Below, piece after piece: positions 6,922-14,701 of a stretch of DNA of 24,104 nucleotides. How positions within the stretch are numbered: position 1 is the first letter of the stretch; each line of letters starts with the position of its first letter. The stretch comes from JBJMHZ01 sp045807125 (GTDB lineage Bacteria > Actinomycetota > Actinomycetes > JAWWOL01), in contig JBJMHZ010000051.1 of the NCBI GenBank assembly GCA_045807125.1, positions 1-24,104 on the forward strand, read 5' to 3'. The notes beneath the pieces are model-generated. The model worked only from the letters and a program-made list of their open reading frames with translations. It had not been told where the DNA came from and did not search any database. Made by a program: the position numbers and the translations under genes.

Positions 6922-8127
6922 ATGACGCTGATCGTCGACAACGACCCGACGACTGCCCAGACCCTGCAGCAGGCGCTCGACCCGACCGCCGAGATCGTGC
7001 TGGGCATCGAGGCCGTGCGCCGTCACCTCGACCTGCACCCGGACGTCGATGCGATCGTCGCCGGCCCCACCGTCGACGCCGACGCCGCTTTCCGGCTGGC
7101 CGAGACGCTGCGCATCGTCCGGCCGACGCTCGGCGTGGTGCTGATCCGGCGGCGGGTCGACACCGCGCTGCTCGCCGATGCCCTCCGGGCCGGCGTGCGC
7201 GAGGTGGTCGCCGATCGCGACCTCGCCGCCGCGGCGGACGCGCTGCGACGGGTGCTCGCGCTCGCCAGGCAGATGAGGGAGCGCTCAGGGGCGCCTGACC
7301 CCACCGACGAGAAGCTCGGCACGCTGGTCACCGTCTTCTCGGCCAAGGGCGGCTGCGGCAAGACGACGCTGGCGACCAACCTCGGCGCCGCGCTCGCCGA
7401 CAAGGGCCGCCGCGAGGTGTGCATCGTCGACCTCGACCTCGCGTTCGGCGACGTCGCGATCGCGCTGCAGCTCTTCCCGGCGCACACCCTGGCCGACACG
7501 GTGACCCTCGGCGACGCGCCCGACGCGCAGGCCGTCAGCGCCCTGCTCACGCCGCACTCCCCAGGCCTTACGACGCTGGTCGCACCGGTGGAGCCCGGCA
7601 TGGCGGAGAGCATCCCGGCGGCGACCGTGACGGCGGTGCTGCAGGTGCTGAAGCGGATGTTCGACTTCGTCATCGTCGACACGCCTCCGGCCTTCACCGA
7701 CCACGTGCTGGCCGCGTTCGACCAGAGCGACATGGTGGCGCTCATCGCGACCCTCGACATCCCGGCGCTGAAGAACCTCAAGCTCACGCTGGAGACGCTC
7801 GACCTGCTGAACTACCCGCGCGAGCGCTCGCGCGTCGTCCTCAACCGCGCCGACTCCAAGGTCGGGCTGGCACTGTCCGAGGTCGAGAAGACGCTCCAGA
7901 CATCCATCACCGCGCAGATCCCGTCGTCGCGCGACGTCCCGGCGTCGATCAACCGCGGCGTCCCCATCGTCCTGGACGACCCCAAGCACGCGGTGAGCGT
8001 GGCGGTGCGCCGCTTCGCCGAGCAGTGCGCCGCGGCCGGTGCCGCGGTCACGGCCGGTGCCGCTGTTCCGGCTCACCTACGGACCGACCGGCGCAGCCTG
8101 CGCCGCAGGAAGGCGAGAGCATCATGA
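6922..8127 (+). CDS. tadZ: TadZ/CpaE-type pilus localisation ATPase
   Basis: The 401-residue protein has an N-terminal atypical receiver-like domain (about 1-115, MTLIVDNDPTTAQTLQQALD) and a C-terminal ParA/MinD-like ATPase domain (about 133-385). The deviant Walker A is FSAKGGCGKTTLATN (about 139-153) and the A' motif is VDLDLAFGD (about 169-177); FDFVIVDTPPAF supplies the Walker B aspartate. The receiver-like part lacks a clear phosphoacceptor aspartate at the expected strand (DAIVAGP), as known for TadZ/CpaE proteins. TadZ marks the cell site where the Tad machine assembles. The gene lies 32 bases after cpaB, and its stop overlaps the ATG of tadA (ATGA). The final about 30 residues are a basic tail (LRTDRRSLRRRKARAS) that could touch membrane or partners. 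Confidence 0.9.
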   Translation: MTLIVDNDPTTAQTLQQALDPTAEIVLGIEAVRRHLDLHPDVDAIVAGPTVDADAAFRLAETLRIVRPTLGVVLIRRRVDTALLADALRAGVREVVADRDLAAAADALRRVLALARQMRERSGAPDPTDEKLGTLVTVFSAKGGCGKTTLATNLGAALADKGRREVCIVDLDLAFGDVAIALQLFPAHTLADTVTLGDAPDAQAVSALLTPHSPGLTTLVAPVEPGMAESIPAATVTAVLQVLKRMFDFVIVDTPPAFTDHVLAAFDQSDMVALIATLDIPALKNLKLTLETLDLLNYPRERSRVVLNRADSKVGLALSEVEKTLQTSITAQIPSSRDVPASINRGVPIVLDDPKHAVSVAVRRFAEQCAAAGAAVTAGAAVPAHLRTDRRSLRRRKARAS

Positions 8128-9512
8128 GCCTGGCCGATCGGCTGGCCCAGGCCCGCAGCGCGCGGGTCGACACGTCAGGGGACGCCATCACGGCGGTCCG
8201 CTCCGTGCTTCCACGGCAGCGGCGCAACGCCGACCCCTTCGCCGACCTGAAGCGGCAGGTGCACCAGGCGCTGCTCGGCACCCTCGGCCCCAAGCTCTAC
8301 GACGCGCACATGACCGCGTCCGAGCTGGAGACCAGGGTGCGCCAGACGCTTCAGGAGGTGCTCGCCAACGAGGAGACGCCGCTCACCGTCGCCGACCGCA
8401 CCCGGGTGGCCCAGGAGGTCGCCGACGACATCCTCGGGTACGGCCCGCTGGAGCCATTCCTGCGGGACGCCGACATCACCGAGGTCATGGTCAACGGCCC
8501 GTACGACATCTGGATCGAGCGCGACGGCCGGCTGCACCGCGTGGACGGGCACTTCGTCGACGAGAACCACCTGCGCCGCACCATCGACAAGATCGTGGGC
8601 AAGGTCGGCCGCCGGGTCGACGAGTCGAGCCCGATGGTCGACGCCCGCCTCCCCGACGGCAGCCGGGTCAACGCGGTGGTCCCGCCGCTCGCCGTCGACG
8701 GCTCGCTGCTCACCATCCGCAAGTTCGCCACCGACCCGTACGAGGTCGACGACCTCGTCGGCTTCGGCACGTTCACGCGGGCGGCCGCCGACTTCCTGGC
8801 CGCCTGCGTGAAGGGTCACCTGAACATCCTGGTGTCGGGCGGCACGGGCGCCGGCAAGACGACGACGCTCAACGTGCTGTCCGGCTTCATCCCGTCCGAT
8901 GAGCGCATCGTCACGATCGAGGACGCCGCCGAGCTCCAGCTCCACCAGGAGCATGTGCTGCGGCTGGAGTCGCGCCCGGCGAACATCGAGGGACGCGGCG
9001 AGGTGCGCATCCGCGACCTGGTGCGCAACGCCCTCCGCATGCGTCCGGACCGCATCGTCGTCGGCGAGGTCCGCGACGCCGCGGCGCTCGACATGCTCCA
9101 GGCCATGAACACCGGCCATGACGGCTCGATCTGCACCGTGCACGCGAACTCGCCGAGGGACGTGCTCTCCCGCGTCGAGACGATGGTGCTGATGGCCGGC
9201 TACGACCTGCCGGTGCGGGCGATCCGCGAGCAGGTGGCCGGCGCGGTCGACCTCATCGTCCACCAGTCCCGGCTGAAGGACGGCTCGCGGCGCATCACGC
9301 ACATCACCGAGGTCGTCGGCATGGAGGGCGAGGTCATCACGTTGCAGGACCTCTTCATGTTCGACTACGGCTCCGGCGTCGACCTGGCCGGCCGCTACCT
9401 CGGCTCGCTCAAGTCGACCGGCCTGCGCCCCACGTTCCTGGAGAAGCTCACGACCGCTGGCATCGAGGTCGACCCGCGCATCTTCGCCTTCGAGAAGATG
9501 CTCCAGAGGTGA
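8124..9512 (+). CDS. tadA: TadA/CpaF-type pilus assembly ATPase
   Basis: This is the motor of the Tad pilus, a hexameric secretion ATPase of the VirB11/CpaF group, cytoplasmic and docked on TadB/TadC. The 462-residue sequence shows an N-terminal domain with ILGYGPLEPFLRDADITEVM, then Walker A GGTGAGKTTTLN (239-250), the Asp box with TIEDAAELQL (264-273), Walker B DRIVVGEVRD (309-318) and the His box GHDGSICTVHANSPRD (331-346). All expected catalytic motifs are present. The ATG at 8124 overlaps the tadZ stop by four bases. The stop overlaps possible starts of the VWA-TadB gene. One TadA is found, as expected for Tad systems, which use the same ATPase for assembly and retraction. Confidence 0.95.
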   Translation: MSLADRLAQARSARVDTSGDAITAVRSVLPRQRRNADPFADLKRQVHQALLGTLGPKLYDAHMTASELETRVRQTLQEVLANEETPLTVADRTRVAQEVADDILGYGPLEPFLRDADITEVMVNGPYDIWIERDGRLHRVDGHFVDENHLRRTIDKIVGKVGRRVDESSPMVDARLPDGSRVNAVVPPLAVDGSLLTIRKFATDPYEVDDLVGFGTFTRAAADFLAACVKGHLNILVSGGTGAGKTTTLNVLSGFIPSDERIVTIEDAAELQLHQEHVLRLESRPANIEGRGEVRIRDLVRNALRMRPDRIVVGEVRDAAALDMLQAMNTGHDGSICTVHANSPRDVLSRVETMVLMAGYDLPVRAIREQVAGAVDLIVHQSRLKDGSRRITHITEVVGMEGEVITLQDLFMFDYGSGVDLAGRYLGSLKSTGLRPTFLEKLTTAGIEVDPRIFAFEKMLQR

Positions 9513-11488
9513 TGACGGTGAATCGCAAGCTGGGCAGGCTGGGCCTCGGCCTCGTCATGAGCGGAGCCCTCGCCGGTGCCGTCGTCGTCTCGGCGGCTGC
9601 CCCGGCCGGCGCCGCGACGGAGGGCCACATCGCGCAGATCAACGCGTCGTACGGGGAGGTGCGCCTCGTCCTCGGGGTGACCGGCCTGCCCGACGGCGTG
9701 CACGTCGACCCGTCCAGCGTACGGGTGCAGATCGACGGCGAGGACGTCAAGGCGACCGCCGAGGATCCGACCGCCCAGGCCGCCGCGCCGGTGGACCGCA
9801 CCGCGGTGCTGCTCATCGACACCAGCGGCAGCATGAGCGGAGCCGGCATCACCGGCGCCAAGTCGGCGGCGACCTCGTTCCTGTCGGCGGTGCCTGCCGA
9901 CGTCCGCGTCGGCCTCGTCGCGTTCTCCGACAAGGCGACGGTCGCCGTCGCGCCGACGACCGACCGCGACGCGGTGCGCCAGGCCGTCGCGCGGCTGACG
10001 GCCCACGGCGAGACGTCGCTGTACGACGGGCTGCGGCTCGCCACGTCGACGGTCGGCACCACCGGCTCGCGCACCATCCTGCTGCTGAGCGACGGCGCCG
10101 ACACGACCAGCAAGGCGACGCTGAACCAGACGCTGGCGACTCTGCGCAAGAGCAAGCCGATCCTCGACGCGGTCGCGTTCAAGACGAGCGATGCGCAGTC
10201 GGGCGTGCTGAGCCACCTCGCCGGCGCGGCCGGCGGTCACGTCATCAAGGCGCAGGCCGCGAGCCAGCTCGCCGCCGCCTTCCAGCAGGTGGCCCGCGAC
10301 GTGTCGGGCGACATCGCGGTGACCGTGCAGGTGCCCAACCACCTCGCCGACCAGCAGGCGACCGTCCAGGTCACCGCGCGCGCCGGCCAGCAGCTGCTGT
10401 CCGACTTCGCGTCGGTCCACCTGGCGCGCGCGCCGGTGCAGCCGGGCGGCCAGCCCGACTTCGGCGCCATCCCGGTGCAGGCGCGGACCGGCTTCCTGCA
10501 GTCCCGCCATGCCCTCTACGCCGCCATGGGCGCGCTCTTCCTCGGGCTGGTCGCACTAGTCGCGATCGCCCTCGGGCAGGTCAACCGGGACCGGTCGGCC
10601 AACCGGTTCGCCAGGCGCCTGTCGATCTACACCCTCACGGGGCGCCGGCCGCGCAAGGCGCAGGAGACCACGGTCATCGGCGAGAGCGCGGTCGCCCAGT
10701 CGGCCATGGAATGGGCCGGGCGGCTCGTCGCCAAGCACGATCTCGAGGCGAGGCTGGAGCGGCGCCTGGAATCGGCCGGCCTGCCGATGCGACCGGCCGA
10801 GTGGGTGCTGATCCACGCGGGCGTGACCATCGGCTCCGGCCTGCTCCTCCTGCTGGTGTCCGGCCTCTCGTTCATCGGGGCGCTGCTCGGCCTCGTCATC
10901 GGCGGGATCGGCGCGTGGCTCTTCCTCGGCGTGCGCAAGCAGCGCCGCACCGCGGCGTTCCTCGCCCGCATCCCCGACACGCTCCAGCTCATGGCCGGGA
11001 GCCTCAGCGCGGGCTACTCGCTCCCGCAGGCCGTCGACTCGGTGGTGCGCGAGGGCAGCGAGCCGGTCGCCGGCGAGTTCAACCGGGCCCTCGTGGAGGC
11101 GCGGCTCGGCGTGCCGCTCGAGGACGCTCTCGAGGGCGTCGCCGACCGGATGCAGAGCAAGGACTTCGGCTGGGTCGTCATGGCGGTTCGCATCCAGCGG
11201 GAGGTCGGCGGCAACCTCGCCGAGCTGCTCACCACCGTGTCCGCCACGCTGCGGGAGCGCGAGCGGCTGCGCCGGCAGGTGAGGGTGCTGTCGGCTGAGG
11301 GCAGGCTCTCCGCGTACATCCTGTTCGGCCTGCCCGTGCTCTTCGCCCTGTACCTGTTCATGGTGCGGCGGGAGTACGTCAGGCTGCTCTACACCGACCC
11401 GCTCGGCTGGGCCATGCTCCTCGTCCTCGGGGTGACGCTCACGATCGGTGGCTTCTGGTTGCACAAGGTCGTCCAGGTGGAGGTCTGA
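9512..11488 (+). CDS. tadB: von Willebrand A domain fused to TadB (Flp pilus platform protein)
   Basis: The 658-residue protein has a Sec-type signal (about 1-35, ending AAPAGAATEG). A VWA domain follows (about 94-265) with a complete-looking MIDAS: DTSGS at 103-107, T168 in HGETSLYDG and D194 in LLSDGAD. A linker leads to a membrane helix at about 334-355. The rest is TadB-like: a short cytoplasmic segment, two helices (about 432-473), the T2SSF domain (about 488-612, IPDTLQLMAGSLSAGYSLPQ, GGNLAELLTTVSATLRERER) and two closing helices. The VWA part would be outside the membrane while T2SSF contacts TadA inside. The start is ambiguous: GTG 9509 and ATG 9512 overlap the tadA stop, but GTG 9518 is best spaced from AGAGG (9505-9509). 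The tadC ATG overlaps the stop (TGATG). Fusion, not frameshift: one frame throughout. Confidence 0.9.
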   Translation: MTVNRKLGRLGLGLVMSGALAGAVVVSAAAPAGAATEGHIAQINASYGEVRLVLGVTGLPDGVHVDPSSVRVQIDGEDVKATAEDPTAQAAAPVDRTAVLLIDTSGSMSGAGITGAKSAATSFLSAVPADVRVGLVAFSDKATVAVAPTTDRDAVRQAVARLTAHGETSLYDGLRLATSTVGTTGSRTILLLSDGADTTSKATLNQTLATLRKSKPILDAVAFKTSDAQSGVLSHLAGAAGGHVIKAQAASQLAAAFQQVARDVSGDIAVTVQVPNHLADQQATVQVTARAGQQLLSDFASVHLARAPVQPGGQPDFGAIPVQARTGFLQSRHALYAAMGALFLGLVALVAIALGQVNRDRSANRFARRLSIYTLTGRRPRKAQETTVIGESAVAQSAMEWAGRLVAKHDLEARLERRLESAGLPMRPAEWVLIHAGVTIGSGLLLLLVSGLSFIGALLGLVIGGIGAWLFLGVRKQRRTAAFLARIPDTLQLMAGSLSAGYSLPQAVDSVVREGSEPVAGEFNRALVEARLGVPLEDALEGVADRMQSKDFGWVVMAVRIQREVGGNLAELLTTVSATLRERERLRRQVRVLSAEGRLSAYILFGLPVLFALYLFMVRREYVRLLYTDPLGWAMLLVLGVTLTIGGFWLHKVVQVEV

Positions 11489-12429
11489 TGGCACCGCATG
11501 TCGCCCTGCTCGCCGGTCTCGGCGCGGTCTTCGCCGGACTGGTGCTCGGCATCGGCGCCATCGGCGTCTTCTCGGAGGAGCGCCGCCAGGTCGGTCGCTC
11601 GCTGGCCGCGATCCGCGCCCTGCACGCCGCTCCGGTCTCGATGCGCAGGGAGATCGACCAGCCGTTCGGCGAGCGGGTCGTCGACCCGACCCTGAAGTGG
11701 CTGGCCCGGCTCGCGGGGCGCTTCGGGCCGGAGGGCCAGGCCGCCCGCCTCCGCCAGCGGCTCGACCTCGCTGGCAACCCGCCGAAGTGGGATCCCGAGC
11801 GGGTGCTGGCCTTCAAGAGCCTCGGCCTCATCACCGGCGTCGTCGTCGGCGGCGGTGCCGGCTACCTGCTCAAGGGCACGCCGTTCGCCATCGTCCTCGG
11901 GATCGTCGCGCTCGGAGCCCTGGGCTTCTTCGTGCCCAACATGACGCTCTACCAGATCTCCGAGAATCGGCGCGAGCGCATGGAGCGCGAGCTGCCGGAC
12001 GCCATCGACCTGCTGACCATCTCGGTCGAGGCCGGGCTCGCGTTCGACGCCGCGCTCGCGCAGGTGGCCCGCAACACCGAGGGCCCGCTCGCCGAGGAGT
12101 TCTTCCGGGTGCTCCAGGAGATGCAGATCGGCGTGGGCAGGACGGCAGCCCTGCGCGCGCTCAGCGAGCGCTCCAGCCTGCCCGACCTGCGCGCGTTCGT
12201 CACCGCCATGGTGCAGGCCGACGGCTTCGGAATCCCCATCTCCAACGTCCTGCGCGTGCAGGCGAAGGAGATGCGCATCAAGCGCTCCCAGCGGGCGGAG
12301 GAGAAGGCGCAGAAGGTGCCCATCAAGATCCTCTTCCCGCTCATCTTCTGCATCCTGCCCTCGCTGTTCATCGTGGTCATCGGCCCAGCCGCGATCACCG
12401 TCGTGCGCCAGTTGTTCACGCGGCTATGA
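11488..12429 (+). CDS. tadC: TadC-type Flp pilus platform protein
   Basis: The 313-residue integral membrane protein has an N-terminal helix (about 5-27), two helices at about 115-153 and a T2SSF domain at about 165-290 (RMERELPDAIDLLTISVEAG, then ALAQVARNTEGPLAEEFFRV), ending with a helix at about 285-306. TadC pairs with TadB as the inner-membrane platform driven by TadA. ATG 11488 shares its A with the tadB stop (TGATG), and GGAGG at 11479-11483 lies just upstream, so translation is probably coupled. Its own stop overlaps the next gene by four bases (ATGA). The length is usual for TadC, and no defect was seen. Confidence 0.93.
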   Translation: MAPHVALLAGLGAVFAGLVLGIGAIGVFSEERRQVGRSLAAIRALHAAPVSMRREIDQPFGERVVDPTLKWLARLAGRFGPEGQAARLRQRLDLAGNPPKWDPERVLAFKSLGLITGVVVGGGAGYLLKGTPFAIVLGIVALGALGFFVPNMTLYQISENRRERMERELPDAIDLLTISVEAGLAFDAALAQVARNTEGPLAEEFFRVLQEMQIGVGRTAALRALSERSSLPDLRAFVTAMVQADGFGIPISNVLRVQAKEMRIKRSQRAEEKAQKVPIKILFPLIFCILPSLFIVVIGPAAITVVRQLFTRL

Positions 12430-13532
12430 CCCGCGTCGTCGTGGTCTCGGGGAACCCGGCGCTGAGCATGGGGCTGATCTCTGCCGGCTACGACGTCGCC
12501 GACATGCGCCTGTCGGACACCGAGGCGTGGATGGGCGCGGTCGTCACCGCCCCCGTGCTCGTCCTCGACGTGGACGATCCGGTGCTCGCGCTCGACTCCG
12601 TCGAGCGGGCGCGCCGGGCGCAGGCTGACGTCGAGATCGTGCTCGTGTCGAGCGACCGCCCCGGCTGGCCGAGCATCGAGGCGGCCGGTCTCCAGCGCCT
12701 GCACGTGGTGCCGCTCCCGATGACGCTGCCCGGGCTCGTGCGGGTCGTCGCGAGGGCGTGCGTGCCCGAGCAGCGGGCCCCCGACCCTCCTGAGCCGGCC
12801 GCTTTCGATCCGCCTGCCGCCACGGCGCCGCCACCCGCGGCCGTTGCCCCGCCGGCTCCGCCGGCCACCGAGGCGCCCCGCGAGCCCGCACCGGACCGTC
12901 CCGACCTGCCGGCCGCCCCCGAGCGCCACGACGTCACCGCGCCGGCGGCCAAGCGCTTCTCGCGGCTGCGGGGCGGGGGCCGCGGCCGGCCGCCGGCTCC
13001 GAGCGATCCGGCGGTCGAGCCGGCGCCGCTGATGCACGCGGTGCGCCGGGTGCGCGACGGCGCCGGGTCGCTGCCGACCATCGGCGCGCTCGCCGACGCG
13101 CTCGCCGACCGCGTCGTCACCCTCGTGGGCGCGTCCGCGGCGGCGGTCCTCGTGCCCGACGGCGAGGCGTGGCGGGTGGTCGGCGGCCGCGCGCTCCGGC
13201 CGCTCGAGACCCGTCTCGTGCTGCACGACGACGCGTGGCTCGTCCAGCACGTGGCGGTCAACGGTCACGGGCTCCTCGTCGAGGACACCGATGTCGTCAG
13301 GCAACCGCTCGCCGGGGCGCCGCTCGCGCATCGCAGGCACCTGCTCGCCGCGCCGCTCCCCGCCGTCGGCGGCATCGTGGTGGCCGCGCGGGACGACGCG
13401 CCGTTCGCGGAGGCCGACCTGCGGGCGGCGGTGACCGAGGTCGACCGGCACGCCCGCGCGCTGCGCGACGCCTGCGAGGTGCGCGCGCTCGCCCGCGCCC
13501 TCGCCGACCATCTCGACGACGGCTACGGCTAG
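12426..13532 (+). CDS. Receiver-like / GAF-like two-domain protein, last gene of the tad operon
   Basis: The 368-residue protein starts at ATG 12426 inside the tadC stop (ATGA). Residues about 1-115 alternate strands and helices like a response-regulator receiver: VLVLDVDDP places an aspartate at the usual phosphoacceptor strand and IVLVSSDR resembles the next one. The acidic pocket after strand 1 is missing (VVVVSGNPALS), so it may be a pseudo-receiver. A proline- and alanine-rich linker (about 117-175) follows, then a basic patch (KRFSRLRGGGRGR). The C-terminal part (about 215-360, IGALADALADRVVTLVGASA, AAVLVPDGEAWRVVGG, PLPAVGGIVVAARDDAPFAE) resembles a GAF domain. No output domain was seen. 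Its tight coupling to tadC suggests a role in controlling or placing the pilus machine. Domain calls are from pattern and context only. Confidence 0.65.
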   Translation: MTRVVVVSGNPALSMGLISAGYDVADMRLSDTEAWMGAVVTAPVLVLDVDDPVLALDSVERARRAQADVEIVLVSSDRPGWPSIEAAGLQRLHVVPLPMTLPGLVRVVARACVPEQRAPDPPEPAAFDPPAATAPPPAAVAPPAPPATEAPREPAPDRPDLPAAPERHDVTAPAAKRFSRLRGGGRGRPPAPSDPAVEPAPLMHAVRRVRDGAGSLPTIGALADALADRVVTLVGASAAAVLVPDGEAWRVVGGRALRPLETRLVLHDDAWLVQHVAVNGHGLLVEDTDVVRQPLAGAPLAHRRHLLAAPLPAVGGIVVAARDDAPFAEADLRAAVTEVDRHARALRDACEVRALARALADHLDDGYG

Positions 13533-13557
13533 CCGGGCCCGACAGGCACCGGCCTGC

Positions 13558-14634
13558 TCACTCGGCGTGCAGCCGGTCGCCGACCAGCTGCTCCTCGACC
13601 AGGCTGCCCTCCGGGTCGAAGCGGCCGTGCTCGAACTGCTTGCGGAACTGGACATCGATGCGGTCGAGGCCGCTGCGGTTCTTCTCCAGCGAGACGACGG
13701 CCCAGTCGTGGAAGCGCTGCGCGCCGTGGACGTCGTAGGCCAGGTGGTGACGGGCGACGACGTCGAACTTGTCGTTCAGCAGCAGCACCACGTCGGCCTC
13801 GTACGCCAGCGCCCCGGCACCGCGCAGGTGCTGGATGCGGGTGCGCCGTCCGGCCGCGAGCCCCTCGGTGTCGGCAGCGACCACCGCGAGGACCGGCACG
13901 CCGGCAGCGAGCGCCATGTCCTTCAGCGCCTCGACGACGAGGGTCACCCGCTCGATCTCCGGCAGCGCGCTGCCCGGCACGGGCACCTTCTGCAGGTAGT
14001 CCACGACGACGACCGGCTGCTCGCCCGTCGCGATCAGCGTGGCGACCTCGTCGGCGATGAGCGCGACCGACGTGCCGGCGGCGTCCGAGCGGCGCAGGTG
14101 CAGGCGCGGCCCGTACGACGCGATGGCCTGCACCGCCTCGACCGCGCCTGGCAACCCGGCCATCCGCTCGGCGAGCCCTCCGCCGCTGCCGTCGGACCGC
14201 TCCAGCACGCCGCGCAGACGGCGCAATGGCGTCGCTGCGTTGCCCGCCACCTCCGTCGCCTCCAGGGCGAGGAAGCGCTCGAGCAGCACGTCGGCGTCGT
14301 GCTCGTAGGAGAAGTAGAGGCCGGTGCCGCCGGCCGCGACGACGTTGCGGAGCACCTGCAGCACGAACGTCGTCTTCCCGGTGCCCTGGCCGCCGCCCAG
14401 CAGGATGAGCTGGCCACTGCGCAGCCCGCCGTCGAGATAGGTGTCGAGCGGCTGGAAGCCGGTGCGCCACGCGCGGGCACCGGCCGCGCGCCCGGAGCGC
14501 AGGGCGCCGTCGGCCGACTCCAGCACGGCGCCCAGCGTCGCGTCATCGCCTGACAGGCTTGGCACCGGTCCAGTCAACCATGACCCGCGTGCCTCCAAGC
14601 CGTGCTCCAGCACCTCGACACGCTGGTCCGTCAC
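13558..14634 (-). CDS. Stand-alone DnaB C-terminal-domain-like ATPase
   Basis: The 358-residue protein resembles the RecA-fold domain of replicative helicase DnaB. It shows TGFQPLDTYLDGGLRSGQLI before Walker A (GGGQGTGKTTF, 80-90), a glutamate after the next strand (LYFSYEHD, E110), Walker B with the DnaB signature VVVVDYLQKV (208-217), and a C-terminal LEKNRSGLDRIDVQFRKQF (316-334) matching the DnaB K-N-R-x-G...F end. The DnaG-binding N-terminal domain is absent, so it is probably not the replicative helicase. I chose GTG 14634 because the upstream frame loses protein character; no clear Shine-Dalgarno was seen. It runs convergent with the tad operon (25-base gap) and divergent from the sensor kinase (67-base gap). 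Its role is unknown; an energy-using regulator or nucleic-acid enzyme is possible. Confidence 0.75.
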   Translation of the reverse strand: MTDQRVEVLEHGLEARGSWLTGPVPSLSGDDATLGAVLESADGALRSGRAAGARAWRTGFQPLDTYLDGGLRSGQLILLGGGQGTGKTTFVLQVLRNVVAAGGTGLYFSYEHDADVLLERFLALEATEVAGNAATPLRRLRGVLERSDGSGGGLAERMAGLPGAVEAVQAIASYGPRLHLRRSDAAGTSVALIADEVATLIATGEQPVVVVDYLQKVPVPGSALPEIERVTLVVEALKDMALAAGVPVLAVVAADTEGLAAGRRTRIQHLRGAGALAYEADVVLLLNDKFDVVARHHLAYDVHGAQRFHDWAVVSLEKNRSGLDRIDVQFRKQFEHGRFDPEGSLVEEQLVGDRLHAE

Positions 14635-14701
14635 GCGGACACGCCCATGCGAAAAGGCCGATCTGATTGCCGCCGTCGATCTCGTATGGCACCGTCCGAC
14701 C

